From Linum tenue (lineage: Eukaryota > Streptophyta > Magnoliopsida > Malpighiales > Linaceae), in assembly GCA_946122785.1 (NCBI GenBank), contig CAMGYJ010000002.1:66923703-66987702 (forward strand): a stretch of 64,000 bases of DNA. Direction: 5' to 3'. The position numbers were made by a program, and so were the translations under genes. Positions 1 to 12,358 of the stretch are shown here, piece by piece. Under the pieces are notes generated by a model that was not told the origin of the DNA, did no database searches, and saw only the letters and a program-made list of their open reading frames with translations. Numbering within the stretch: position 1 is the stretch's first letter; each line of letters opens with the position of its first letter.

Positions 1-2394
1 AAGCTTGCCTTTTTCATGCTCCAACTTTTGCTTTTCTTTCCTCTCTTTTTTTCTTCTTCTTAACTATTAGGACGTAAACCAATCATCTTCATGCAAGGTT
101 TGTGTTATGGTCCATCAATCACCCACTAAACCTAGCTAATTCGACATAAACCAATCATCTTCTTGTCGCTTAAGATTCTTAGTGACTAACTTAGTATTCT
201 GTGTGGTTGACATGATGGATACGTGTTGTTTTCGAATTAAAATATGGTCCACTATTTTATAATCAGATGACATAAATATATATATAGTTGGGGCATATAT
301 ATGCATAGTTAACGTGCAATACAAGCCCGAATGGAACGGTCGTTGGTATAGATCTTGATGATAGTAACCAATATTATCTTTGAAATTCGAAGAAATGAAA
401 TGTATCATATCATCCCGAGATGATTAGGACCATTTTCTCTATATACCATGCATTTATCTTATCATATATAGTCATGACATTAGTAGCCCAGCAAAAAAGT
501 GAGATAGAGTTAGAAATCGAAAATAGAATTTTTTATTTTTTATTTTGGTTCAGTTTCATATGATTGAATGTAATTTATACCTTAGAGGGGGGGAAAGGCT
601 GGTAGCACCCATCTTGCACTTTTCATTGTTTGATTAACATATTCGTGCCAAAATATAGTCTAACATAATATCAAATATTATACATGCATAGTTTTCATTA
701 CTCCATTTACTTGCATATAGTTGTTATGGTATAGATTTCATATATGCGAGGAAAATTAAGCAAACGCTTATGTATCTGAACTTTGGTGATTGATCAGGAG
801 AGCTGGGAACTCTAAACGGCCACCTGGGCGAGCTTAGAAGCTGCAAATAAAGAGAAACTTGCTAGCTATAGCTTCACGATCATCATCAGAAGCTGCCGCG
901 CGCCATAGGCAAAATTTAGAAAAGGGAGAGCTCACAGGAAGATCAGTGTCATGCATCTTGTGAATGCATGTAATATTCTTTATTTTGATCCATGATCGTT
1001 AATTCATAACAAGGTGGTTTTATTTCATTTATCAAAGGCACAAAAAAAAAAAAAAACAAGAATCTTTTCAGATATCATATCAACATACATAATCTCGAAG
1101 GAAAATCAAACAAACAAAAATCACAAGGATGAGGAAGAATAAAAACATCGAAAACTTGAAAAGAAGGGAATGAAACTATGAAAGCATATATATTGGAACT
1201 GGGAACCCTTTTCCTTATAGTTTTTGCAGGGAATTTGTGATGGAGCTATGTGTGGTATAGAGAGGGGTTACAGTACTTTAATATATAATCCGCAATTATA
1301 ATGTGTATTCATATGCTAAAAAAATGTGAATTACGTACTAGTCCCTCCCATCTTCTCAAATAATTTAGGTTGAATAAATGTGACATTGTTACAATTTTTT
1401 ATTTCTAATTAACCACTACTCTTAATTACTCTGAATCCCGATTGTGCCATTTCATGGAATTTATAAAGGTATATTTAGGGAGGAAGGACAAATACCCAAA
1501 TATCCATTTCAATCAATTCAAAGAATTCTTTGCCAAGATTTTAATCAAATTTATGGAATGTTAGCATATATATGAGTTCCTAAAGAACTAAAGTAAAGTG
1601 GCCACTACCAAAGATTTAAAGGTGGGTGTGTTTGTTCTTGTTCTTGTTCCAGTGTGTTGGGTGTTGGTCGTTTTCTCTAGATTCTTTTGTTGCGTTTTGC
1701 CTGTTTTGGTCTTTTGGACCATTCAAACTTGTTTTGAACAAAAGGACCAGATTTTTACCTGATAAGTATATATTCATGGGAGAGATTCTACATGTGCTAA
1801 GCTCTTGTGGCAATCAAAATGTTCTCCCCCAAGCTTTTTCCCCATGCTTTTTTTTTCCGCTTCTTTTCTCCTCCTTTCCTTTTCTGTGTGTTTATTGTTT
1901 TAATTAATTTGGATTTGAGAGTTTAAAGTTGGGAGATTCAAATGAGTTATGTGCTCTATAGTAGAAAGCTTTGTATAGTGGTTATATATGTTTTTGTTTA
2001 TAAAATTTTGAGAGTGATGAAGACTCATCCATTTTCATAATTGAAGTAGAACAAGAAGCAATTCCTCCGTCCTGTCCCCTCTGATGATGCGTCTCGGAGA
2101 CACTAGAAACTGTTTCGCTATTTAAATCACCTGTTTTCTGAGCTTCGAAATCGATGTCGGAATTGAAACCAAAACGTAATCGTGCTGGTTGATTCTCTTC
2201 GAGATTAATTTATGAGGATATATCACCGAGAGTTCTTTTTATATTCTGAAGAGTTCGACAAAATAACTAAAATAAGTGTTTTTTATGAGTAAATCTAGCA
2301 CACATTCATTAAAAACAAGAAAGGAGGATGCATGTTGGTGTGTCAATGGGACTAGATTAACAACACCAAGCCATGCCCGAATATCACTCTAAAG
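1..2394. other. Gene-free AT-rich spacer
   Basis: I see no convincing gene here. Open frames are short, AT-rich and without recognisable protein content. The pyrimidine-rich stretch near 1620-1900 has opposing open frames of low complexity. The first six bases are a HindIII site, which may mark a clone end. Poly(A) runs occur near 1045. Confidence 0.5.
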
Positions 2395-2715
2395 GTGGGA
2401 ATTTGAATTCAATTTAATATATCCACTAAAAATTAACTAATTCAATTCTAATTCACTAGATTGTTGTAAGTTTATAATTTAGCACCTATATATTTAAAAT
2501 TTAAAATTTGATACCTAAAATTTGATTTTCTAAAAAAAATATACTTAAAATTAAATTATGGCACCTGATTTTTTTGGAATGACATTTAGTATTTGAAATT
2601 TTCAAAATTTTCATAATAATATAATAGTTAAATGTCATTGGGGTCCATGAATTAAGTTTACGAATCCATTTAATCAAATACATTAATTCACAAATTCATA
2701 AATCCAATCCAATTG
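2395..2715. repeat. Small AT-rich inverted element (MITE-like)
   Basis: The stretch starts with a GGAATTTGAATTC-like end and finishes with CCAATCCAATTGCTACC. In between are repeated phrases of the form 'ATACCTAAAATTTGA'. A related sequence in the opposite orientation lies at about 63460-63900, so this looks like a dispersed non-coding repeat. I could not define a clean target duplication. Confidence 0.4.
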
Positions 2716-2989
2716 CTACCACTACTCGATTACTCCTAATCGAGTGTTTTCACTCATACGAGTTTCGGGCTTACAATCCTATTGGTAATCACCACCGGTT
2801 TTTCTTGGAATGATCATCTGTCCAAGTTGAATGTAAGAACACATAGTACCAACTCTCATGCCTTACTACCTAAGCCAACTCATTGCCTTAGTAGTTGAGT
2901 AGCTCAACTTCAACCAGTCAGATAATTAAGCATCCAAGTCAAGTCTCCCATCGACAAGGGAGTTTGTGAAGCGTAGTTCCCTGTTCTAA

Positions 2990-4330
2990 TAGTTTTTTTT
3001 ATACTGGTGATTGAAATGCAATGAACGAAAACCAAAAAAACCAAAGAGTCTGAGTAGCGGAGGTTCACAAGAACTGAACCAAACTCCCCACAAATACTTC
3101 AAGAATAACAAGAAACAGAAAAAGAAAACAGGGAGGACAAAGAACAAAGGACAAGAGAGACAAAAAGGACCAGAAACACAAAGCTAACGTAGCTAAATGG
3201 ATCGAGCCATTCCTGTTAGGAAAAAAACTCTTCAAAACAAAAGCAAAAGAGAAACCAGTAACTCAGCAAAGAGAGGCCGAGAACCATTCCACTCTCCAGA
3301 CAAAGGCACTCCAAAAACGGCCAGAAAGTGCAAAGGCAAGAGTAAGCCAGCAAACCGCAAAAACCAGTCAATAAGAAATCCACAACCAGCTGAAACCCTG
3401 GGACGAAAAGACTAGTTATAAGCACTGCAGCTTATCCTCAAACCACTGCAATCCTTGAGCTTTATCCAGTTTTCCAAAAGCAATAGCCCACTCCAAAGCG
3501 TCCCTTAAGGCCTTGCGAGTAACGATTCTTGGATGCAAACGAATATTTTGAAAAACTCTCCTATTTCTTTCGAGCCAAATCTACCAAAACACAGCATGAA
3601 GAGCGCCAAAGTGAATCCAACTGTCCACACTTGCTGCAGTACTGGTAGGCCACCTTCAGATAGCAACAAGAATGTCCCTAGATGGAACCTCAATAATTCC
3701 ATAGACCCTCTTCAGTCTAGTCCACACCTCCTTAGCAAACTCACAATGAGCAAAAATATGATCGATATTTTCTTCTTCCTTATTACAGAGCTCGCATCTG
3801 TTAGCAAGATGTCATCCTCTTGTCTTAAGATTATCAAGAGTGAGTATTCATTTGTGTGCCATAAGCCAAACAAAGAAACGGACTTTTGTGGGAACAATCT
3901 GCCTCCAAACAGACTCGTTCGGGAACTCTGAAACTCCCTTGAACATCTCATCCGCTAAGAACCTGTACATAGAACGAACATAAAAAGAGCTTTCTGGGTT
4001 GGATAACCAAACCGGCATAAAAGGCCCGCTAGTCACACAACTGGACTCTATCGAATTAAGCAAATTCATTAAATCAACTCTATCTCCCCCCCCCCCCCCA
4101 CCCAAGATTAATATGGCAAGGAACATTCCAAATAACATTCTCACCAGAGAGGGACATGGCGTTTGAGATCCTGGCATTCGGAAAGCTAGAGGCGGCATGG
4201 GAAAGCATCAACAAGCACCACTTCCAGAATCCATCTCTCATGCCAAAATGAAACCCAAGCGCCATAACAATGGGCCTCTTCTTGAAGCCACGCAAGTTGT
4301 TCTTCGTCTATAACAATGGGCCTCTTCTTT
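2990..4330 (-). pseudogene. LINE fragment: 3' end of ORF2 (zf-RVT domain)
   Basis: Read on the minus strand, about 4200 to 3416 is one continuous frame broken by in-frame stops. It holds the reverse-transcriptase zinc-binding (zf-RVT) region of a plant LINE: FYVRSMYRFLAD, then VWRQIVPTKVRFFVWLMAHK, then a CELCNKEEENIDHIFAHCEF zinc-binding segment, ending LQWFEDKLQCL and TAA at 3416. The stops after MAHK and after KTRG are TGA where related elements carry Arg (CGA) and Trp (TGG). The copy is 5'-truncated and lacks endonuclease and catalytic RT domains. On the plus strand a T8 run at about 2993-3000 is the expected poly(A) tail of a minus-strand insertion. A C14 homopolymer at about 4086 breaks the upstream part. 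It is a dead retrotransposon fragment, not a host gene. Confidence 0.85.
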
Positions 4331-4382
4331 CTCGTGTCTTGCACTTGGAACCTATATCCATGCACTTGGAACCTATATCCAA
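4263..4382. repeat. Two adjacent short direct duplications
   Basis: A 20-bp phrase (ATAACAATGGGCCTCTTCTT) occurs at about 4263 and again at about 4308. Just downstream, GCACTTGGAACCTATATCC occurs twice in tandem near 4340-4380. They sit at the 5' truncation of the LINE fragment and look like replication-slippage or repair duplications. Confidence 0.7.
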
Positions 4383-5439
4383 TCTTTCCTCCAAAAAGTC
4401 ATTTGCTCAAACAGACCATCCTAGACCCCATTTGAGTTGCCCGCCGACAACTTTCTCGAGAGTCGCCTCCATCTCTAAGCCTCGACACATGGGACCTGCA
4501 AACAGAAGAAACAGACCATAGCCCCTCCCTATCCCAAGCACTCACCCTCTCGGAATCTCTCGCACTACCAGGAAGTCTTGCAAAACCCTCATTAGCAACA
4601 TTCGCTCACCCTCCCTCTCTCGCTCGCCCTCCTTGTGCTTATAGTGGATTTTAAGTTTTAACCCTATCATGGGTGTTTTTAGGGGTGTTCAAACGGAGTG
4701 CTTATCATGATAACCGTTTTAACCAGTTGTATTTGGATAATTTGGTTTGGTTAATTAAGATGATTGGTCTGGTTTGGTTAAAAAAATTAGCTTGTTTGGT
4801 ATAGATGGTTTGGTTTAATTTGGTTTTCGACACTCTAACTAATCAAATCAAATTAATTAGTTAAGTAATTAGTGATATATCTAATATATATTACTATATT
4901 ACATATATTCAATAATTTGCATAACAACTCAAGAACTACACTTTGCTCCCTTCTAGGCTCATATAAAAATAAAACTCAATATTGTTCATATATTGTATAT
5001 TTGTATCGGTAGCGTGTAGACCATGATAAATAGATGTCTAATTTAGATAAAGCTCATGCATTATATTGGATGAAACTTGAAAGGAAGGTATTTTTCAAAA
5101 TATAATAATTGTTAAGATACTAAGTCAATTTACACAAACACAACAATTCATTAATCTCATACCAATTGTATTAGTTGCATGTATTTATATTAAGGGTGAA
5201 TTATAACTATGCATTGATTGTTATATTTTACTCTTCACATAAATTGTAAATTGATGTATTAACCGAAAATTTTCTCACTTAATGATAATGTGATGTTATA
5301 TTGGTTAATCTGATTAACCAATTAACCAAACCGATTAAAATTTAATTTGGTCAGTTTAATTGTTGTATTAGTTTGGACGCTTTGATTACATATTGTATTT
5401 CATGATTAATAGAATTTAACATTATTTTGTTTGACAATT
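4383..5439. other. AT-rich spacer with a decayed transposon
   Basis: No gene is visible. From about 4690 the text is full of GGTTTGGTTAATT and its complement ACCAAACCGATTAA (near 5320), an inverted arrangement typical of decayed hAT-type non-autonomous elements. The left end reads TAGGGGTGTTCAAACGG. The right end is not clear. Confidence 0.4.
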
Positions 5440-6110
5440 ATCATGCTAACCATTTGAGGTGTGAGGTCGATATCATGGTAACCAGTTGAACAACCAGTAC
5501 TTTTGTTAACATATGTTGGAACTAGTTCTTGTATGTAGTTGGTTAAGTCCAGCCTAGTTATTCTGCTAACTGCATAAGTTGTTAGTATTTACTAACTAAT
5601 ATCCAAAATGTATGAACTAGTATCCAAGTCTATTGATTTTACTAAATATCTAGATAGCAGAGACTAGTATTCAAAACATCACAAACTAGAATCCAGATGG
5701 CAGATATCAACTAATATCCACAATCAACCAACTAGTATTCAATATGGATACTCTTATGTGTTATCTGGATAATCTTATGTATAATATGGATAGTAATTAT
5801 GGTACATTCCGGATCCTGCATGGCTCCTTACTAGTCTGTGTTGTCTAGATATTAGTGTGTGAATTTGGGATAATAGTTGATTCATGGTGGATATCAGGTA
5901 GCAAACCTTGAATACTAGTCTAAGCTCTCTATATACTTTAGTACTTGGATATTAGTTCATGTATTTTAAATATCAGTTAGTACCTGCTAATAAATCTTCA
6001 AGTTCGCAAATTAACTTTTTCCGGTTAAGTCTAGTACACCTTTTGTTGTGAGCAAATCTTGGAACTAATTATGGTACATTCCGGATCCTGCATGGCTCCT
6101 TGCTACACTA
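5440..6110. repeat. Degenerate ACTAGTATCC motif cluster with a 36-bp direct repeat
   Basis: Between about 5560 and 5960 variants of ACTAGTATCCA (and its complement) recur many times at irregular spacing. A perfect 36-bp phrase containing ACATTCCGGATCCTGCATGG is present at 5794-5829 and again at 6066-6101, 272 bp apart. A shorter related phrase (GCATGGCTCCTTCCACC) follows near 6220. No coding capacity is seen. Confidence 0.6.
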
Positions 6111-6442
6111 CAAGACTCAGTTGCAACTTGCAAGGGTAGTGTGGTTGGATAGAAACCTGACATAACTCATTTTCTTAACATTGATTTTCTGAACATGTTA
6201 GTGAATTATTGAACACCAGCATGGCTCCTTCCACCAATCGATCATGAATCATTCTCAAGTACTATCACATCTGCGCTGATAAATAGTTAAGGAGAAAGGC
6301 TAGTCATCAAAATAATCAATTTCAGCATTACAGAAAGTCAGCCAACTGAATTTATTCCTACAAAACTGTAGAATCCTTTTACCAATGTGTCACCCAAGCT
6401 GGTGGAGAGTGAAGTGAACTGTACTGCGATTGAGCTCCTCGA

Positions 6443-6751
6443 TCACCAAGAAGCCTTTTTCACACCATTCAACATCCCTTGATTTGCCAGTGTGCGGAAG
6501 ACAATACGAGACATTCTAAAGAACTCGTAAACACCACGGGGGCGACCAGAGAAGACACATCGATTCCTGATTCGAGTGAAGGAGCTGTTTCTTGGCAACT
6601 TGGAGAGCTTTGCGGTGAGTTTCTCGCGCAGTTCGCTCGGAAGTTCAGGGTCTCTGATAAAAGCCTTGTACAGGTTTCTCTTCAGCTCGAATTTCTCTGC
6701 CAGCAACCGGCGGTTGTGATCTTTTATACACTTCGGCTCGTCCTCCCACAT
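6443..6751 (-). CDS. RPS14: Mitochondrial ribosomal protein S14 (uS14m), nuclear-encoded
   Basis: The 102-residue product is an S14/uS14 protein of mitochondrial type: [21 protein letters not shown] near the N-terminus, [18 protein letters not shown] in the middle, [20 protein letters not shown] and the C-terminal KKASW. S14 binds 16S-like rRNA in the small-subunit head of the mitoribosome. The length is almost that of the mitochondrially encoded protein (about 100 aa), so the frame has essentially no added presequence. Upstream of the ATG is a good 3' splice site (acceptor AG at 6770-6771). About 980 bp further up is a CC|GTAAGT donor at 7753 after a GC-rich leader that contains no ATG on this strand. 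The gene therefore appears to be a transferred organellar gene carrying a nuclear 5'-UTR exon and intron. Targeting would have to rely on the protein's own basic N-terminus. An undetected upstream coding exon is the main alternative. Confidence 0.9.
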   Translation of the reverse strand: MWEDEPKCIKDHNRRLLAEKFELKRNLYKAFIRDPELPSELREKLTAKLSKLPRNSSFTRIRNRCVFSGRPRGVYEFFRMSRIVFRTLANQGMLNGVKKASW

Positions 6752-7990
6752 CTTACCAGTTCTCCAAACCTAAACCCAATAAACCATGAAAAAAAGGAAA
6801 GAAAACCAGTGTTAAAAGTCCTCCACTTGGAACACAAAATGCTTCCATCCGATCACAATCCAAAATTCATGAAAATTATATACGAATACATCTATGTATT
6901 GCAATCGTATTCGTATAACCCATTCCCATATCACAATACAAAGATCCCAGATGTGATTTCCCTGTACGTACTGATACTCTGTACTTTTACACCACAATTG
7001 CAATGGTGTAGTGACTACAATTGGGAATCTTAAGTTTTTCTATCAATCATTCTAGTATATACTTTGCAGCCAAAATAAATCTGCCTCCGGAAATGATATC
7101 AGAAGGGGCTTATTCGTATAACCCATTCCCACACGGCCACACTCCAAATCAAGAAATCAAACTTTCATTGACACATCACTTCCCTTCTCTGGGAGTTGAA
7201 AAAAACTATAAGAAGTAATTGAGAAGAGAAAAGCAACGGAGACGTGAGAAATGGAAAAGAACGCCAAGTAAAGACAATGTTCGAGTCTAAGAGTATTAAC
7301 TAAGTTGGGTATAGTTTAAGCTGATTGACAATTTAATCACATTTCATAGCCATAAAATGGGTATAGTTTAAGTTAATCACCATCCTCCCTGGAACCTGGA
7401 CATATTTCATAGCATCAAGCAATGTTGCACTAGCAACCAACTAACCTAGACATATTTGTAGTAAACCAGAGATAATGCTGCAGTGTTCGTTTGGGAAACC
7501 TTTACCTGATGCAGTACAATAGTTATAGGCAGAATCAAACTATGGCAGTATGAAATTGAACTAGAAACAGAAATGAATTCAATCAATGCATTTGGCTACT
7601 TGGAAAGGACACTGAAAGCCAGAAACAGATGGAGACGACAAAAAAAGGGAGCCGTAAACAACCTGCTCTTCTCAATTTGTCGGGAAAGCATAATTAACTC
7701 CAGATCACTTCATTCCTCATCAATCATCAGTTCAGCAAAATCGAGGGACTTACGGAGGCGACTGCGGTTGGTTGGAAGAGGAGGAGACCACGGCTGCGGA
7801 GAGGAAGAGTGAGGCTTGCGGCGGCTAGGGTTTTCAGAGGGGTCGGATGAAGGCGAGGAGGAGAGAAGCCTGCGACGGGAAGGGGAGAGAAGAGGAGAGC
7901 AAACGGCGGAGTGAGGAGGGTTTTCTGTAACAGCGAATCAGCGATAAGGATGAGCGAGATAGCTCTCTGGCTGGCGAGGGAATTGGAAGT
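6752..7990 (-). promoter_or_regulatory. 5'-UTR intron and leader exon of RPS14
   Basis: The predicted intron runs from the GT at 7753-7752 to the AG at 6771-6770. The leader exon (7754 to roughly 7950) is pyrimidine-rich on the minus strand, contains AAACCCTAGCCGCC (a telo-box-like motif common in plant translation genes) and has no ATG. The intron holds a short repeated phrase, TTCGTATAACCCATTCCCA, at about 6910 and 7114. Confidence 0.6.
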
Positions 7991-8121
7991 AGAAGGAAGA
8001 AGAAATCGGGAGTTACAAATTACAATTACAATTGATGCTTAATGGGAAAATTACTATTGAGTGCCCAATTGATTGGACAAGTGAAGTTGAAGAGGTATAC
8101 CTGTTTAGTCTTTAGTTTATG

Positions 8122-8824
8122 GCAGGAATGGCAACAAAATCCGAATCCACGGGTACCTTATTCGATCAAATTCAGTCAACGCGGGTAAAATTCATGTTGA
8201 TGGGTTTTGGGCCGGGTTCGGGTATAAACCCGTTCATTATTTATCGGGTTGGGTTTGGGTTTAGGTACACCCGTTCCATGGGTACTCGCCCACACCCATA
8301 TAATTAATTTTTCCGGTATATTAATACTCTAAACAACTAATCTTCTTTATGTTTGTGGAAACATGTCTAATTTTTTCTTTCTAATTGTGTAAAATGAAGT
8401 TGATATTATCGAGTGGAGAGTGAAGAAGTTTAATAAACAAGGAGGAAGAAGCTTTCAATTAATCATGTTGTTTATGGATAATTTGTGATTTGCTTCAATT
8501 TTCTTGAGTTTTCTATATTGGTGTTGAACAGTTTGTATGGTTAATTTGTGATTTGCTTGAATTTTCTAAAATGGTGTTCTATATAGTATATATGCATAAT
8601 TTGTATTGAGATTGATATTTGACTTTTATTTTGATAGGAACTTGTTATTGTAAATTTGTTACGACAAAAACTCATGGGTACCCATGAACCCGCAGATACC
8701 CAAAGGGTTGGGTTGGGTTTGAGTTTTCCAAACCCAGTGGGTTTTACCCCGAGTTTTTTCCACGAATAAACCAATGGGTTTGGGTTTGGCAAAACCCGAC
8801 CCAACCTGACCCATTGTCATCCCT
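8122..8824. mobile_element. Non-autonomous hAT-like element
   Basis: The ends are imperfect inverted repeats, AGGAATGGCAA at the left and TTGTCATCCCT at the right. Both flanks carry AGTTTAYG, an 8-bp duplication with one mismatch. The subterminal parts are rich in GGGTTTGGGTT/AACCCGACCC words. A decayed copy of the right end lies at about 15700-15797 and a partial left end near 62312. There is no transposase frame. Confidence 0.65.
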
Positions 8825-8832
8825 AGTTTACG

Positions 8833-9504
8833 GGGATAAACCAAGTATCACAATTCCCACCGAACAGATAAGTTCATGTCTCTTTCATCTCCTTTTGCTA
8901 CGAGGAACTAGTTTGGCGTCTAATCTGTTGGTCGAGATATTATTTGAATATACCATATTTATAATGTTATTCTAAAAATTTTAAATTTTTTAAAATATAT
9001 ATGTCTATGTAATAGTTAAATTAATTGTTAAAATCGAATTAAAGTAATCAAAATATGAAAAGCGAAATATCAAACATTTAAGAAATACTTAGTGGGCTGG
9101 CTAAATCATCAAATTGTTAAGATTTTAGGTTTTTATATGTTTTAAGTTTAAATTGGCACATTGATTTTTTTTTGTGAGAACACATTGATTCATTTAGTGT
9201 AATTGGTAATTTTTTATTTCTTGTCTGAACAGACTAGGTTCAAATCCCATGATTGGTATATTTTTTTTATGAATGAGAAATAAAAACTGTGAATACAAAT
9301 TTATCCTTCCTACGTTCGCTCTCATTAGAGAAAATTTTAAACGCTAAATAACTACTCTCAACTCTGCTATTATATATTTGTAGATTGTCTTTGGCCACAA
9401 CAATGGTGAGAACTGAGAACTGCACTGGAGGTTTGATAGGAGAGCTTCGCAGGAGAAGAAGGAGAAAGCCAGTCGGCAGATTTGTATCAATGGGAAAATT
9501 CCAA
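8833..9504. other. AT-rich spacer, nothing recognised
   Basis: Only short AT-rich open frames are seen. A T9 run near 9166 and another near 9262 flank text that may be an old retroposon end, but no domain or clean boundary can be shown. Confidence 0.4.
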
Positions 9505-11700
9505 TGTTATTGACTCGTGCCTAACTACAACTATCTCGATCAAAGGTCAAGTGCAACCTTCAACCGTGTGTAGTATAGAGCAAGTATTTCAAAAATATCA
9601 ACTTGGGCGGTCTATCTATCCTTACTTCGATTAACTAAGCATTATCTAGCAATCCGATTGTTGTTTTAACTACTAAACTAACTAACAAGTAAATTGAGGT
9701 TGAATTCAATCGAGGAAACTTCACTTAGCATAGGGGAGCTCTAATATAGATAGGACATTCAATTCCAATTGTCCTATCCCGCTCAATTGCACAATTTGGA
9801 GAGGCGTACCAAACAACCGACCTAGGCAATTAAGGCAGCCAACACTACTCCAACAATTGGATAAAGATCCTATATGACACAAGGAATCTAATCACACTCA
9901 TTCATAGACCCCCAAGTGTTGATTTGACAATGCTCTAAATAGAGCCTAAGGATGTATTCTCTCAACTAGTTAATTAGCCCCAAATGGGAGGAAGTGATTA
10001 GGAACCTTCAATTTCCATGAATAATTCACAAATCAATATTAATCAACGTGCAAATCAAAGCATAGGGTTCACAATCAATCAACAACAACATAATAAACTA
10101 GGGTTCTATAACATCCTAGTCAATTGGCGAACTACTCCATGGCTAGAGTGAAAAAAACAACCAAAAATAAGAAGACAATCACCATGATGAGAAGATCTTC
10201 CTCCTTGGCCGGTTGGGATGCTCTTGGAGATGAAATCAAGTTTCCTTAGGTAAGTAGTACTTCAAATCTCCTACGATTTGTTTATGTTCATCACTCACTC
10301 TAGTTAGGGAATAAGTCAAACTCCAATTACTCTTTCTAAAACTCCTCTCCTTTCAAATTTGATTCTCCTCCCTTCTATAGCCAGAAGCGCAGAGTTCACG
10401 GTTGCCCGTCACGACCGTGAACTTTGTGTAAAAACTGTGAAGTCGATCGAATGTGCACTATTTCACTAACGCACCTCCCGACCTGGTTGAAATCTTCACG
10501 CCCCGAGACCGTGAGGTCTGCAAATGCCCTTGAAACGTCTTGCTCTTCTTAGGATCATTTGATGTTTACTATTTGGTTAAATCTCCAAGTCGTGAGACCG
10601 TGAAGAAATGCCGTGAACCATTATCCTTGACTGTTTCAACCATTTCGTCCCTTTTTGGCTCATTTTCGTCCAACGCTCGATCATTTTGCCAATTTCACCT
10701 GCTAGAGTACAAAACACACTAAGACATGACAAAACATAGCGTAAATGACTCCAAGGACGATGTTACACAAAACGACAAAGAGAAAGGGTTATAAATATGT
10801 ATAGATTGGGTCGAATCAGTTATAGTATTTATCACTCTTATATTTAATACATTTCCCCCTTCTATCAATGCATCTTTTGTAATTTCTACATGATTTCATA
10901 TGAGTATCGTAACTATTTGAATTATGTGCTTAATATAGACCGTGAGTATATCTTTGTATTATTTTACAACTTTTGATGTTGTTTTGTGCTTTTCAAGGAT
11001 ACAATACACTCAAAAAGAATATGAATCATTAATGGATAAGAAGGAATATGATATTACAAGCATGTGGGCTCAAAGGAAAAAGGATTTGTAGATTGGAAAC
11101 TCATTTCATGGTCCAGAGAAGCAGACCCAGTACAAAATGATTATCCTTGACGATGTCAGAATGGGTCTACTTAACACCAACTGTCTTGGATTCAATTTCA
11201 TGAAGAGGTTGCTAGGCCCACAAGCAACCCAACCCATGAAGAAAATTAGCAATGACCCATGGACGGTCTCCACCGTCGCTCGGCTCTCAAGTTCTTGAAG
11301 CTTTTTGCTTCGACCCCAAAAGAATCAGAGTCCAAGTTGTACAAGGAAAGTTTAAGTCGACTTTAGTAGGGGGGAAAGTCTTGAAAACACCCTCATGTTA
11401 CTAGTATAAATAGGGTTTTAGACTAGAGGTTTTAGAAACAACTTTACAACTAATGAAAACAACCCACCAGCAATCTGCTCCTAGGGCATGAGTTGGAGAG
11501 CCATAGAGAGGAGGCGAAGCACTTGAATTCGATGAGGAGGTCCTCACCATCGATATTACTCATTATTGATGATGTCTTCTATCTTATGTTTAGCTAGCTC
11601 AAAGTTGTTTATGGATGTGAAATTCTATTTTAGTAAAGTATCTTCCTATGATTCAATGAAAGGTTATAACTTTCTTTCCTCCCCGCCAATTGCTTTCCTC
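9505..11700. mobile_element. Gypsy-type LTR retrotransposon remnant (non-coding part)
   Basis: The opening text (CGTGCCTAACTACAACTATC, then GTGTAGTATAGAGCAAG) recurs in altered form at about 26590. The body repeats GACCGTGAA/TTCACGGTC words that also occur at 19230-19430 and 27440-27680. A TATA-like AGTATAAATAGGG at about 11402 precedes a probable LTR end. These features resemble the long non-coding regions and LTRs of Athila/Tat Gypsy elements. No gag-pol frame survives here, so the family assignment is an inference. Confidence 0.5.
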
Positions 11701-12358
11701 TTGTCCATACAGCCGACACACCGCCAACACTCATTTGATTGCCCACTTTGTGTCATGGTATATGAAAACCGTATCGGAGATCGTACTGGAAAAGTCAGCG
11801 TTAGGGTATTTTATGGTAAAACCGTGGTTTAGTCGTAGTTCAACCGTTATACCTTTAAATATCGCTTACCAATTTAGCCTTCGATACTGGTATTTCGTGG
11901 TTGAACCGTCTGTACGGTACGGTTTCATGGACACTGCTTTATGTACCATTGATGATGCAGTCAGTATTGATGTAGGTGTAGTTAAGAGAAAAGAGAAGAT
12001 TTTGTTGTTTTCAGATTCAGAAAGAGGTGAGAGTTAGATCTTCAGTTGCGATTCTTTGTTTTACAATGTATTTGTTATGCTAGCCCAAAACTTACTACAA
12101 AGAGGTCCAAAATTCCAACATTGTACGCATCTGAACGAGAGAAGCAGAAGTTGTATAAACTGCTAAAACTCGTCATTCAATGTGACTACAAAGTACTGAT
12201 GATTCAATTAAATACAGCATCAATTGCAAGAAAAACATCAACTACAAGAGCAAAAGATACAATACATACAGGAAAATTCCACAATACAGTGAAAATAAGT
12301 ACAATATAATTCTCCTACTCTACAATACTACGGACCGCGCAACATGCTATGCAAGGGT
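11701..12358. other. Spacer and likely 3' UTR of the downstream minus-strand gene
   Basis: Text at about 11815-11935 contains inverted AACCGTGGTTTAGT/GGTTGAACCGT words, suggesting another decayed transposon (compare 23540-23890). The part close to 12358 is probably the 3' UTR of the membrane-protein gene. No gene is supported. Confidence 0.35.

Noticed and set aside
4086..4099. C14 homopolymer as a possible functional element
   Set aside because: It lies inside a dead LINE fragment; slippage or a sequencing artefact is the simpler explanation.
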